This document shows positions 1 through 7,050 of a DNA stretch of 9,064 nt, one piece after another. The notes under the pieces are model-generated. The model saw nothing but the letters and a program-made list of their open reading frames with translations. It was not told the DNA's origin and searched no databases. Made by a program: the position numbers and the translations under genes. The stretch's first letter is position 1. Every line of letters begins with the position of its first letter. Source of the DNA: Lachnospiraceae bacterium (lineage in GTDB: Bacteria > Bacillota > Clostridia > Lachnospirales > Lachnospiraceae); the NCBI GenBank assembly GCA_017404585.1, contig JAFRCB010000081.1:1-9064 (forward strand). Direction: 5' to 3'.

Positions 1-126
1 AGCTCCTGATCCGGCAGCAATCCGAAGTAACAGCCTGCCCGAACTGCCCCGCAGCTCCTGATCCGGCAGCAATCCGAAGTAACAGCCTGCCCGAACTGCC
101 CCGCAGCTCCTGATCCGGCAGCAATC
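1..126. repeat. 52-bp tandem repeat, 2.4 copies
   Basis: The unit starting AGCTCCTGATCCGGCAGC begins at 1, 53 and 105. Copies 1 and 2 are identical over all 52 bases, and copy 3 matches for 22 bases before diverging at 127. The unit is GC-rich and contrasts with the AT-rich DNA that follows. The period is not a multiple of three. The + frames hit TGA within at most two units, so I do not read it as protein coding. Inside the unit GGCAG can pair with the downstream CTGCC, giving a weak hairpin. The array may continue to the left of the window. Its function is unknown; an assembly artefact or contig-edge repeat is possible. Confidence 0.95.
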
Positions 127-150
127 TAATTGTCTTATACCAGCGCACAC

Positions 151-170
151 TTTACAAATAAATATGTAAA
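151..170. promoter_or_regulatory. Inverted repeat over the leuS -35 box, possible operator
   Basis: TTTACA (151-156) and TGTAAA (165-170) are perfect 6-base inverted arms around an 8-base AT centre. The left arm coincides with the proposed -35 hexamer, so a protein bound here would compete with RNA polymerase. The DNA is AT-rich and the arms are short, so chance is a real alternative. I do not recognise the site as belonging to a named regulator. Confidence 0.3.
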
Positions 171-179
171 TGCTATTAT
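151..179 (+). promoter_or_regulatory. Predicted sigma-A promoter of leuS
   Basis: TTTACA at 151-156 and TATTAT at 174-179 are separated by exactly 17 bases. A TG at 171-172 makes an extended -10 (TGCTATTAT). Transcription should start near 186, leaving a leader of only about 50 nt before leuS. That leader is too short to hold a T-box, and no T-box consensus is visible anywhere upstream. Confidence 0.7.
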
Positions 180-235
180 TGCATAATGATATTAAAGCGA
201 TTCTTTTGAAAGCTTAGAGAGGCAAGGTGAGTGTT

Positions 236-2635
236 ATGAAATACAACTTCCGTGAAGTTGAACCGAAGTGGCAGACCAGATGGGAAGCTGAAAAGATTTT
301 CCACGCAGAGGATATCAGCGACAAGCCCAAATTCTACGGTCTGGTAGAATTCCCGTATCCGAGCGGCGCAGGCATGCATGTCGGACATATCAAAGCCTAT
401 ACAGGACTTGAGATCGTCTCAAGAAAACGCCGCATGCAGGGTTATAACGTCCTGGTCCCGATCGGTTTCGACGCTTTCGGACTCCCGGCCGAGAATTATG
501 CGATCAAGACCAACCAGCACCCGCGAGTCATCACGGACGCCAATATCAAGCATTTCAGCGAGCAGCTGAAATCCGTAGGCTTCTCCTTCGACTGGGACCG
601 CGTTGTAGACACAACGGATCCGAATTATTATAAATGGACACAGTGGATCTTCCTGAAGCTCTTTGAAAACGGACTCGCTTACAGAGACAAGACTCTCGTC
701 AATTACTGCCCGCACTGCAAGGTCGTCCTCTCCAATGAAGACAGCCAAGGCGGCAAATGCGATATCTGCCACAGCGATATCATCCAGAAAGAAAAGGAAG
801 TCTGGTATCTGCGAATCACCAAATACGCGGACAAGCTCCTTGAGGGTCTCGATCAGGTAGACTTCCCGGAGAACATCCGTGCTCAGGAGGAGAACTGGAT
901 CGGAAAATCCAAGGGCGCGTTCGTGAACTTCACCATCACCGGCACAGACGAAGAGCTTCGAATCTACACGACACGTCCGGACACGCTCTTCGGTGTCACC
1001 TTCATGGTCATCGCTCCCGAGCACCCGCTGATTGACAAGTATGCCGATAAAATCTCCAATATTGACGCAATCACTGCATACCGTGAGGAGTGCCAGAAGA
1101 AGACCGAGTTCGAGCGTGTCAATCTGGTCAAAGAGAAGACCGGTGTCATGATCGAAGGTCTCACGGCCGTCAATCCGGTGAACGGGAAAGAGATCCCGCT
1201 GTTCATCGCAGACTATGTCATGATGGGTTACGGCACCGGCGCGATCATGGCCGTTCCGGCTCACGATCAGCGCGACTACGACTTTGCGAAGGCATTCGGC
1301 CTTGATATCATTGAGGTCATTAAGGGCGGAGACATCGATAAGGAAGCCTACACAGGCGACGGCATGATGGTCAATTCCGACTTCCTTAACGGATACACGA
1401 ATAAGAAGGACTCTATTGAGCGCATGCTCGAGTTCCTTGAAGAAAAAGGCATCGGTGAAGCCGGCGTTCAGTATAAGATGAAAGACTGGGCGTTCAACCG
1501 TCAGAGATACTGGGGCGAACCGATCCCGATCGTCCACTGCCCGAACTGCGGCATGGTCGGAGTTCCGTACGAGGAACTTCCGCTTCTGCTTCCGGAAGTC
1601 GAGAACTTCAAGCCGGGCGAGGACGGAGAATCTCCGCTCGCAAAGATCGAGAGCTTCGTGAACTGCACCTGCCCGAAGTGTGGCGGCGCGGCTAAGCGCG
1701 AGACAGATACGATGCCGCAGTGGGCCGGTTCCTCATGGTACTTCCTGCGCTACATCGATCCGAAGAACGACAAAGCCCTCGCGGATCCGGAAAAACTGAA
1801 ATACTGGCTGCCGGTAGACTGGTACAACGGCGGTATGGAGCACGTAACACGCCATCTGATCTACTCCAGATTCTGGCATCATTTCCTGTACGATATCGGT
1901 GTCGTTCCGACATTCGAACCGTACGCAAAGCGGTCCGCACAGGGACTTGTTCTCGGCGCTGACGGAACAAAGATGAGCAAATCCGTCGGCAATGTTGTCG
2001 ACCCGGTAGAGGTTGTCGACGAGTTCGGCGCCGATACGCTCCGCACCTACGTCCTCTTCATGGGCGACTACGGCGCATCCTCACCGTGGAGTGAGACTTC
2101 CGTCCGCGGCTGCAAGAGATTCCTCGACCGCATCGCCCGCCTTGCGGACAACCTTCAGGATGAAGATGTGAAATCCCTCGAGTCCGGTCTCCACAAGACC
2201 ATCAGAAAGGTCACGAACGATATCGAGGACATGAAGTTCAACACCGGTATCGCTTCCATGATGGCTCTGCTCAATGACTTTGAGGCGGCAGGCAAAGTCG
2301 GAAAAGATCAGTATCTCACATTTGTGAAGCTGCTCACACCGTTCGCGCCTCACCTTTGCGAAGAAATCTGGGAGTACCTCGGACAGGAAGGCTTCATCTC
2401 ACTTGCTCCGTGGCCGGAGTACGACGAGGCCAAGACGATCGACGCCACTGTAGAGATCTCCGTACAGGTCAACGGCAAGCCGCGCGATGTCCTCAGCATC
2501 GCCGTGGACGCTGACGAGGAGACGGCAAAGGCAGCCGGACTTGCTCTTCCGAAGATCGCAAAGCTCACAGAAGGAAAGCGCATTGTCAAGGTCATCTACA
2601 GACCGGGCAAGATCCTGAACTTTGTAGCAAAATAA
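236..2635 (+). CDS. leuS: Leucyl-tRNA synthetase (class I)
   Basis: This cytoplasmic enzyme joins leucine to tRNA-Leu using ATP. With the ATG at 236 it has 799 residues, close to the B. subtilis size. The HIGH motif reads HVGH (48-51) and KMSKS lies at 579-583. A zinc-knuckle-like cysteine set sits at 158, 161, 175 and 178. The CP1 editing domain shows TTRPDT (245-250) and AVPAHDQRD with Asp344, the residue that holds the amino group of misacylated amino acids in this family. A second cysteine group lies at 435, 438, 477, 479 and 482. A GTG at 227 is also in frame, but the SD-like AGGTGA (225-230) overlaps it and is well placed for the ATG at 236, which gives the normal N-terminus MKYNFREVEPKWQ. 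The gene appears to have its own promoter and terminator. Identity is certain; the start is fairly sure. Confidence 0.98.
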   Translation: MKYNFREVEPKWQTRWEAEKIFHAEDISDKPKFYGLVEFPYPSGAGMHVGHIKAYTGLEIVSRKRRMQGYNVLVPIGFDAFGLPAENYAIKTNQHPRVITDANIKHFSEQLKSVGFSFDWDRVVDTTDPNYYKWTQWIFLKLFENGLAYRDKTLVNYCPHCKVVLSNEDSQGGKCDICHSDIIQKEKEVWYLRITKYADKLLEGLDQVDFPENIRAQEENWIGKSKGAFVNFTITGTDEELRIYTTRPDTLFGVTFMVIAPEHPLIDKYADKISNIDAITAYREECQKKTEFERVNLVKEKTGVMIEGLTAVNPVNGKEIPLFIADYVMMGYGTGAIMAVPAHDQRDYDFAKAFGLDIIEVIKGGDIDKEAYTGDGMMVNSDFLNGYTNKKDSIERMLEFLEEKGIGEAGVQYKMKDWAFNRQRYWGEPIPIVHCPNCGMVGVPYEELPLLLPEVENFKPGEDGESPLAKIESFVNCTCPKCGGAAKRETDTMPQWAGSSWYFLRYIDPKNDKALADPEKLKYWLPVDWYNGGMEHVTRHLIYSRFWHHFLYDIGVVPTFEPYAKRSAQGLVLGADGTKMSKSVGNVVDPVEVVDEFGADTLRTYVLFMGDYGASSPWSETSVRGCKRFLDRIARLADNLQDEDVKSLESGLHKTIRKVTNDIEDMKFNTGIASMMALLNDFEAAGKVGKDQYLTFVKLLTPFAPHLCEEIWEYLGQEGFISLAPWPEYDEAKTIDATVEISVQVNGKPRDVLSIAVDADEETAKAAGLALPKIAKLTEGKRIVKVIYRPGKILNFVAK

Positions 2636-2648
2636 TGTAATGTGTTTT

Positions 2649-2678
2649 AGGGGTTGTCGATCGTGACAACCCCTCTTT
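2649..2678 (+). terminator. Hairpin terminator after leuS
   Basis: AGGGGTTGTC (2649-2658) pairs perfectly with GACAACCCCT (2665-2674) around the 6-base loop GATCGT. The tail is only CTTT, so termination may be incomplete. The hairpin ends just 13 bases before the ATG of the next gene. Confidence 0.75.
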
Positions 2679-2687
2679 CAGGTAATT

Positions 2688-3551
2688 ATGGATCAGACAA
2701 ATAAGGCAAAAGGCATCTTTCACATACTGCTCGCCGCATTCGGATTTGCGGCCATGTCACTGTTCGTCAGGCTCTCCGGTGACCTTCCGACCGCGGAGAA
2801 GGCATTTTTCCGCAATCTTATTGCCGCGATAGTCGCGATTTATATGCTAAGGAAAAGCGGACAGAAGCTTCGCGTCAAAAAAGGCTGTCTCCCCACGCTG
2901 CTGCTGCGAAGCATAGCGGGAACCATCGGAATATACGCAAATTTCTGGGCGATCGGTCACATGGCCATAGCGGATGCCAATATCTTAAATAAGCTGTCTC
3001 CGTTCGCGGCCATCGTCATGTCGATTTTCATCATCGGTGAAAAGCCCAATACATTTGAGATAGGGACTGTCATAACCGCTTTCATCGGCGCTGCCTTCAT
3101 AGTTAAGCCCGGCGCCGGAATCGCCTCACTGCCGGCTTTAGTCGCTGTGATCGGCGGCATTGCCGCAGGTACGGCTTACACATATGTGAGAAAGCTCGGC
3201 CTCATGGGAGAGAACAAAGCTGTCATTGTTCTGTTTTTTTCGGCTTTTTCCTGCCTGGTATCCATGCCGGGCATGATCACAGGCTTCGTACCCATGTCAG
3301 CAAAGCAGCTGGTCTGTCTCCTTATGGCGGGCGTCATGGCATCTGTCGGTCAGTTGAATGTGACGGCCGCATACACATACGCTCCGGCAAAGGAGATTTC
3401 TGTGTTCGATTAGTCCCAGGTCGTGTTTGCAGCTCTTCTCGGCTTCCTGTTCTTTGGCGAGACACCTGATACCTGGAGCTTTATCGGTTACCTGATCATC
3501 ATTGGGACAGCTGTGATAAAATGGTATTATAACCTGTACGTCAAAGAGTGA
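2688..3551 (+). pseudogene. DMT/EamA-family transporter interrupted by an in-frame TAG
   Basis: This is a ten-helix-type integral membrane permease of the drug/metabolite transporter superfamily, substrate unknown. The N-terminal half (FHILLAAFGFAAMSLFVRL, then KAFFRNLIAA) and the repeated hydrophobic segments are typical of EamA proteins. The frame stops at TAG 3411-3413, after 241 residues. Read past it, the same frame continues for 45 codons to TGA 3549-3551, restoring the terminal segments (SQVVFAALLGFLFFGE, then a last helix and a Lys/Tyr tail). The full length of 287 would be normal for the family. The family context (FDY-S/T-Q) suggests the TAG replaces a Tyr codon, a single-base change. 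The start has a weak AGGT site at 2680-2683, and the leuS terminator hairpin ends 13 bases upstream, so expression probably needs readthrough. A truncated 241-residue product, a sequencing error, or suppression are alternatives to a true pseudogene. Confidence 0.8.
3502..3530 (+). promoter_or_regulatory. Predicted promoter of rqcH inside the transporter tail
   Basis: TTGGGA (3502-3507) and TATTAT (3525-3530) are 17 bases apart. TG at 3522-3523 gives an extended -10 (TGGTATTAT), the same form as at leuS. The site lies in the last codons of the interrupted transporter frame. It predicts an rqcH leader of roughly 90 nt. Confidence 0.55.
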
Positions 3552-3603
3552 GACGGGATTTCTGCTATCGCCCCGCAGTCAAATCCGAAAGAAGGGGCAT
3601 ACA

Positions 3604-3675
3604 ATGAGATTCCTATTGGAGGTAAATACATGGCATTTGACGGAATCACGACCGCCGCGGTCGTCCATGAACTGA
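3604..3675 (+). other. Possible 23-residue upstream ORF overlapping the rqcH start
   Basis: ATG 3604 follows AAGGGG (3592-3597) with a 6-base gap. It reads 23 codons (MRFLLEVNTWHLTESRPPRS, then SMN) to TGA at 3673-3675. It spans the rqcH Shine-Dalgarno and start codon in a different frame. There is no homology I can recognise. It could modulate rqcH initiation, or it could be chance in a purine-rich leader. Confidence 0.25.
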
Positions 3676-5438
3676 ATACAAAACTTGCCGGAGGCGGTAT
3701 CAGCCGCATCGTGCAGTCGGAAAAAGATGAGCTGGTGCTTACTGTGAAAAGCCGCAGGCAGACCTACCGCGTCCTCATGAGCGCTTCGGCCTCGCTGCCT
3801 CTTCTGTACCTGATCCCGGCCAATAAGCAGGCGCCCCTGACTGCGCCCAACTTCTGTATGCTTCTGAGGAAGCATCTTCAGGGCGGACAGATCACGCGGA
3901 TCTACCAGCCTTCACTTGAGCGTGTAGTCGTATTCGAAGTATCACACAGAGATGAGCTCGGAGACCTCACCACCAGGAATCTCATCATAGAGCTGATGGG
4001 CAAGTACAGCAATATAATTCTGACTGACAGTGATAACAAGATTCTGGACAGCATAAAGCGTGTCCCGGCATCTATGAGCTCCGTCCGCGAGGTCCTTCCG
4101 GGACGTGACTACTTTATTCCCGGCGCGGATGAAAAGAAAAATCCTCTCGAGACGGATAGCGAAAGTTTCCGCGAGGTGATTACATCCTCTCCCTATGACG
4201 TCGTTAAAGCCCTCTATATGTCCTACACGGGTCTTTCACCAATCGTCTCGGAGGAATTCGCCTATGAAGCCGGGATCCTTCCGAGAAAAAAGGCGGCCGA
4301 CCTTTCAGATGAAGAGACATCTAAGCTCTACAAAGTCCTGAGCCGTCATATGGATGCTGTGAAGATGGGCCTTTTCGAACCGCAGATCGTATTTGCAGAC
4401 GGAATACCCCGGGATTTTGCCACATTTCCGTTAAATCTCTACACAGGGTCACCGGAAAAGATCTTCTTCGAGGACGAGGATATTTCATCAGTTTCGAGCT
4501 TTGCCTCCGAGTCAGGCTATTCATCCGTCGGCTTTGAGTCCCCCAGCGATATGCTGATCTCGTATTACGGAGAGAAAGACGCTTCGGTACGGATCCGCCA
4601 GAAGTCAGCGGATCTGCGCCACGTCGTCACCACAGCCCTTGACAGGACCAACAAAAAGTTCGCCCTGCAGGAAAAGCAGCTGCTGCAGACCGAAAAAAAA
4701 GATAAGTACCGCATCTACGGCGAGATGCTGAATACCTACGGCTACAACATCCCGGAAGGAGCGAAGTCGATCGAGGTCATCAATTACTATACTAATGAAC
4801 CGCTGACCATTCCTCTCGACCCGCAGCTGAGCGCGCGTCAGAATTCACAGAAGTATTTCGACCGCTACGCAAAGCTGAAACGGACGGCAGACGCACTGGC
4901 GACTCAGATCGAAGAGACCCGGGCAGATCAGGAGCAGCTCGAGTATTGCCTGGCCGCCATAGATATGGCCGAGACAGAGGCGGATCTTGTCGAAATCCGA
5001 AGTGAACTCGGGGAATTCGGCTTTATGCAGAAGAGGAGTGCGGCCAAAGGCAAAGCCCGCGAAGCGAAGGCCAGACCTCTTGTCTATATGTCCACGGACG
5101 GATTCACCATGTACGTAGGCCGCAATAACTACCAGAACGAGGAGGTCACCTTCAAGATCGGAAGCGGCTCCGACTGGTGGTTCCATGCCAAGAAAATGCC
5201 GGGCAGCCATGTTATCGTCAAGACTGACGGACGCGAACTCACCGACCGTACCTATGAAGAGGCAGGAGCTCTCGCCGCATATTATTCCAAAGGCAGAAAA
5301 GCTCCGAAAGTCGAAATCGACTATACGGAGAGACGCAATCTCCGCAAAAAGAACGGAGGGAAGCCGGGCTTTGTGACATACCATACGAATTATTCGCTGA
5401 TGGCGACGCCGGATATATCGTCTCTTCGTCGCGTATAG
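3630..5438 (+). CDS. rqcH: RqcH / NFACT-family ribosome quality control factor
   Basis: RqcH binds obstructed 50S subunits carrying peptidyl-tRNA and recruits tRNA-Ala to add C-terminal alanine tails that mark the chain for degradation. It was formerly annotated as fibronectin-binding protein (FbpA/YloA). The 602-residue product has an NFACT-N region from MAFDGITTAAVVHEL to about 165, a middle helical part, a likely coiled-coil region (about 320-450), and an NFACT-R domain (about 485-585) with DWWFHAKKMPGSHV at 515-528. The DR pair known as D97/R98 in Bacillus reads E97-R98 here. A Ser-rich stretch at about 284-300 looks like an added linker and may help explain a length above the usual ~570. 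GGAGG at 3618-3622, 7 bases from the ATG, fixes the start. No terminator is visible before yicC. Family identity is sure. Confidence 0.95.
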   Translation: MAFDGITTAAVVHELNTKLAGGGISRIVQSEKDELVLTVKSRRQTYRVLMSASASLPLLYLIPANKQAPLTAPNFCMLLRKHLQGGQITRIYQPSLERVVVFEVSHRDELGDLTTRNLIIELMGKYSNIILTDSDNKILDSIKRVPASMSSVREVLPGRDYFIPGADEKKNPLETDSESFREVITSSPYDVVKALYMSYTGLSPIVSEEFAYEAGILPRKKAADLSDEETSKLYKVLSRHMDAVKMGLFEPQIVFADGIPRDFATFPLNLYTGSPEKIFFEDEDISSVSSFASESGYSSVGFESPSDMLISYYGEKDASVRIRQKSADLRHVVTTALDRTNKKFALQEKQLLQTEKKDKYRIYGEMLNTYGYNIPEGAKSIEVINYYTNEPLTIPLDPQLSARQNSQKYFDRYAKLKRTADALATQIEETRADQEQLEYCLAAIDMAETEADLVEIRSELGEFGFMQKRSAAKGKAREAKARPLVYMSTDGFTMYVGRNNYQNEEVTFKIGSGSDWWFHAKKMPGSHVIVKTDGRELTDRTYEEAGALAAYYSKGRKAPKVEIDYTERRNLRKKNGGKPGFVTYHTNYSLMATPDISSLRRV

Positions 5439-5452
5439 AAGCCATTTTCACA

Positions 5453-5496
5453 TTGACGCGTGTATGCAAATGATGTAAAATACTTTGGATTATAAT
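5453..5496 (+). promoter_or_regulatory. Strong promoter(s) of the yicC-gmk-rpoZ unit
   Basis: TTGACG (5453-5458), a 17-base spacer and TAAAAT (5476-5481) form a near-consensus sigma-A promoter, each hexamer one base off consensus. A perfect TATAAT follows at 5491-5496 without a good -35 and may be a second, weaker start. Initiation would fall near 5488 or 5503, giving a very short leader before the ATG at 5519. Confidence 0.75.
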
Positions 5497-5518
5497 TCGC
5501 AGCGAAAAAGGGTGCCCC

Positions 5519-6397
5519 ATGGTTAAAAGTATGACAGGATTCGGCCATGCGGAAGCCGTCAGCGAGAAGCGAAAATTGACCGTTGAGATGAAATCGGTCA
5601 ACAACCGTTATCTCGACGTGAACGTCCGCATGCCCAAGAAATTCAGCGCATTTGAAGCGCAGGTAAGAAATGTTCTGAAGGAATACGTATCAAGAGGAAA
5701 AGTAGATGTCTTTATCTCTGAGGAGACATTTGCCGAAGGCGCCGGTGAGGTCGTTCTGAACACCGCGCTGGCAAAGCAGTATATGGATGCCTGCATTTCC
5801 ATCAGCAGCGAGCTCGGAATAGACGGACAGGTCAAGATCACGGATATCGCCCGCTTCCCGGACGTCATCACGGTCAGAGAACCCGAGACGGATGAGGATG
5901 AGCTCTGGGCCGAGATCGAAGCGGTCGTCAGGGCATGTGCTGAGAAATTCAACGCAGCCAGAGTCCAGGAGGGTGAAAGACTCAGGGCAGATATGACCGC
6001 AAAACTGCACCAGATGAAGAGCAATGTCGCGTACATCGAGGAACATGAGCCCCAGATCATGGCTGATTACAGGGCGAGGCTCATGAAAAAACTGTCCGAC
6101 ATTCTCGAGGACAGAACGATCGATGAAAATCAGCTGGCAACAGCTCTTATCATCTACAGCGACAAGATCTGCACAGATGAGGAAACGGTCCGCCTTAAGA
6201 GCCATATCACACAGATGATCGATGAGCTCGGCAAGGACGAGAGCGTCGGCAGAAAACTTGATTTCCTTGCCCAGGAGATGAACAGAGAATCCAACACGAT
6301 CCTCTCAAAGGCGGGAGACCTTGCAACGTCTAACGTTGGTATTGAACTGAAGACCGAAGTGGAAAAAATCCGCGAGCAAATACAGAACATTGAGTAA
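5519..6397 (+). CDS. yicC: YicC/YloC-family endoribonuclease
   Basis: This is a member of the YicC family, whose E. coli and Bacillus (YloC) members are described as endoribonucleases. The natural substrates here are unknown. The 292-residue protein opens with the hallmark MVKSMTGFG and carries the conserved N-terminal phrase VEMKSVNNRYLDVNVRMP (22-39). It closes with the conserved C-terminal block GRKLDFLAQEMNRESNTILSK and the family ending EQIQNIE, so both ends look complete. The ATG at 5519 follows AGGGTG with a 4-base gap; the ATG at 5531 would cut off VKS and is less likely. It is the first gene of a tight unit with gmk 11 bases downstream. In Bacillus, remA (DUF370) lies between these two genes, but there is no room for it here. 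Confidence 0.95.
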   Translation: MVKSMTGFGHAEAVSEKRKLTVEMKSVNNRYLDVNVRMPKKFSAFEAQVRNVLKEYVSRGKVDVFISEETFAEGAGEVVLNTALAKQYMDACISISSELGIDGQVKITDIARFPDVITVREPETDEDELWAEIEAVVRACAEKFNAARVQEGERLRADMTAKLHQMKSNVAYIEEHEPQIMADYRARLMKKLSDILEDRTIDENQLATALIIYSDKICTDEETVRLKSHITQMIDELGKDESVGRKLDFLAQEMNRESNTILSKAGDLATSNVGIELKTEVEKIREQIQNIE

Positions 6398-6408
6398 CGG
6401 AGGCTGAC

Positions 6409-7050
6409 TTGACAGAAAAAGGTTTACTGGTCGTCGTTTCCGGTTTTTCCGGAGCCGGCAAAGGCTCTATCATGAAAAGAATCCTGCAGAAATATGACAA
6501 TTACGCTCTGTCCATATCCGCGACGACGCGCGATCCGAGACCGGGCGAAATGGACGGTCAGGATTACTTCTATAAGACACAAAAGCAGTTCGAGAAGATG
6601 ATCGACAAAGACGAACTGATCGAATACGCGTCATACCAGGGCAACTATTACGGAACACCGAAGGCATATGTGGAGAAGCAGCTGAATTCCGGCAAGGACG
6701 TCATTCTCGAGATCGAGGTCCAGGGAGCGACAAAGGTCAAAGAGCTGCTGCCGGATACCGTTCTCATTTTTGTCACTCCGCCGAGTGCGGCAGAGCTTCG
6801 CGATCGTCTGACAAAGCGCGCAACGGAATCGGCGGATCAGATCCGCGGAAGACTTCGCCGCGCTGTTGTTGAAGCCGAATATATGCCTACTTATGATTAC
6901 ATTCTTGTCAACGATGACCTCGAGACAGCTGTCACAGAGCTGGATGAGATCGTCCGGGCAGAGCACAAAAAGAGCGAAGAAAGCAGCGCTCTTATAACAA
7001 GACTGACCACAGAACTGAAGGAACTTTTGAAAGGAGACGAAACGTTATGA
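6409..7050 (+). CDS. gmk: Guanylate kinase
   Basis: Gmk phosphorylates GMP to GDP with ATP in the cytoplasm, an essential step in GTP and dGTP supply. In Firmicutes the enzyme is a known target of ppGpp inhibition. The 213-residue product has a P-loop SGFSGAGKGS (11-20), the GMP-binding segment SATTRDPRPGEMDGQDYFY (37-55), and the lid-type stretch LRDRLTKRATES near 126-137. Length is standard. The start is TTG at 6409: GGAGG (6399-6403) lies 5 bases before it and no nearby ATG fits. It sits 11 bases after yicC, and its TGA overlaps the rpoZ start by four bases (ATGA), so translation of the two is probably coupled. Confidence 0.97.
   Translation: MTEKGLLVVVSGFSGAGKGSIMKRILQKYDNYALSISATTRDPRPGEMDGQDYFYKTQKQFEKMIDKDELIEYASYQGNYYGTPKAYVEKQLNSGKDVILEIEVQGATKVKELLPDTVLIFVTPPSAAELRDRLTKRATESADQIRGRLRRAVVEAEYMPTYDYILVNDDLETAVTELDEIVRAEHKKSEESSALITRLTTELKELLKGDETL

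Noticed and set aside
1..126. CRISPR-like array
   Set aside because: All parts of the 52-bp unit repeat identically, so there are no unique spacers, and no cas gene is present.
186..209. Tiny ORF MILKRFF as a leucine leader peptide before leuS
   Set aside because: It has one Leu codon, no ribosome site, and no attenuator hairpins; its ATG falls about at the predicted transcription start.
227..235. GTG at 227 as the leuS start
   Set aside because: It overlaps the AGGTGA ribosome site that serves the ATG at 236 and adds only three unconserved residues.
419..1537. 372-codon open frame on the minus strand opposite leuS
   Set aside because: It lies wholly inside leuS, whose motifs are certain. 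The product is a mirror of leuS codons with no recognisable domain.
3411..3413. TAG as pyrrolysine or genome-wide recoded amber
   Set aside because: rqcH in the same window ends on TAG, no pylT/pylS or recoding element is visible, and the site is an expected Tyr. A point mutation or error is simpler.
3552..3600. Hairpins in the rqcH leader (CTGC/GCAG, GCCCC/GGGGC)
   Set aside because: The stems are 4-5 bp with long loops and compete with each other; not enough for a riboswitch or terminator call.
5451..5472. Palindrome around the yicC -35 region
   Set aside because: Only CATT/AATG arms and the common ACGCGT match; too short to support an operator.
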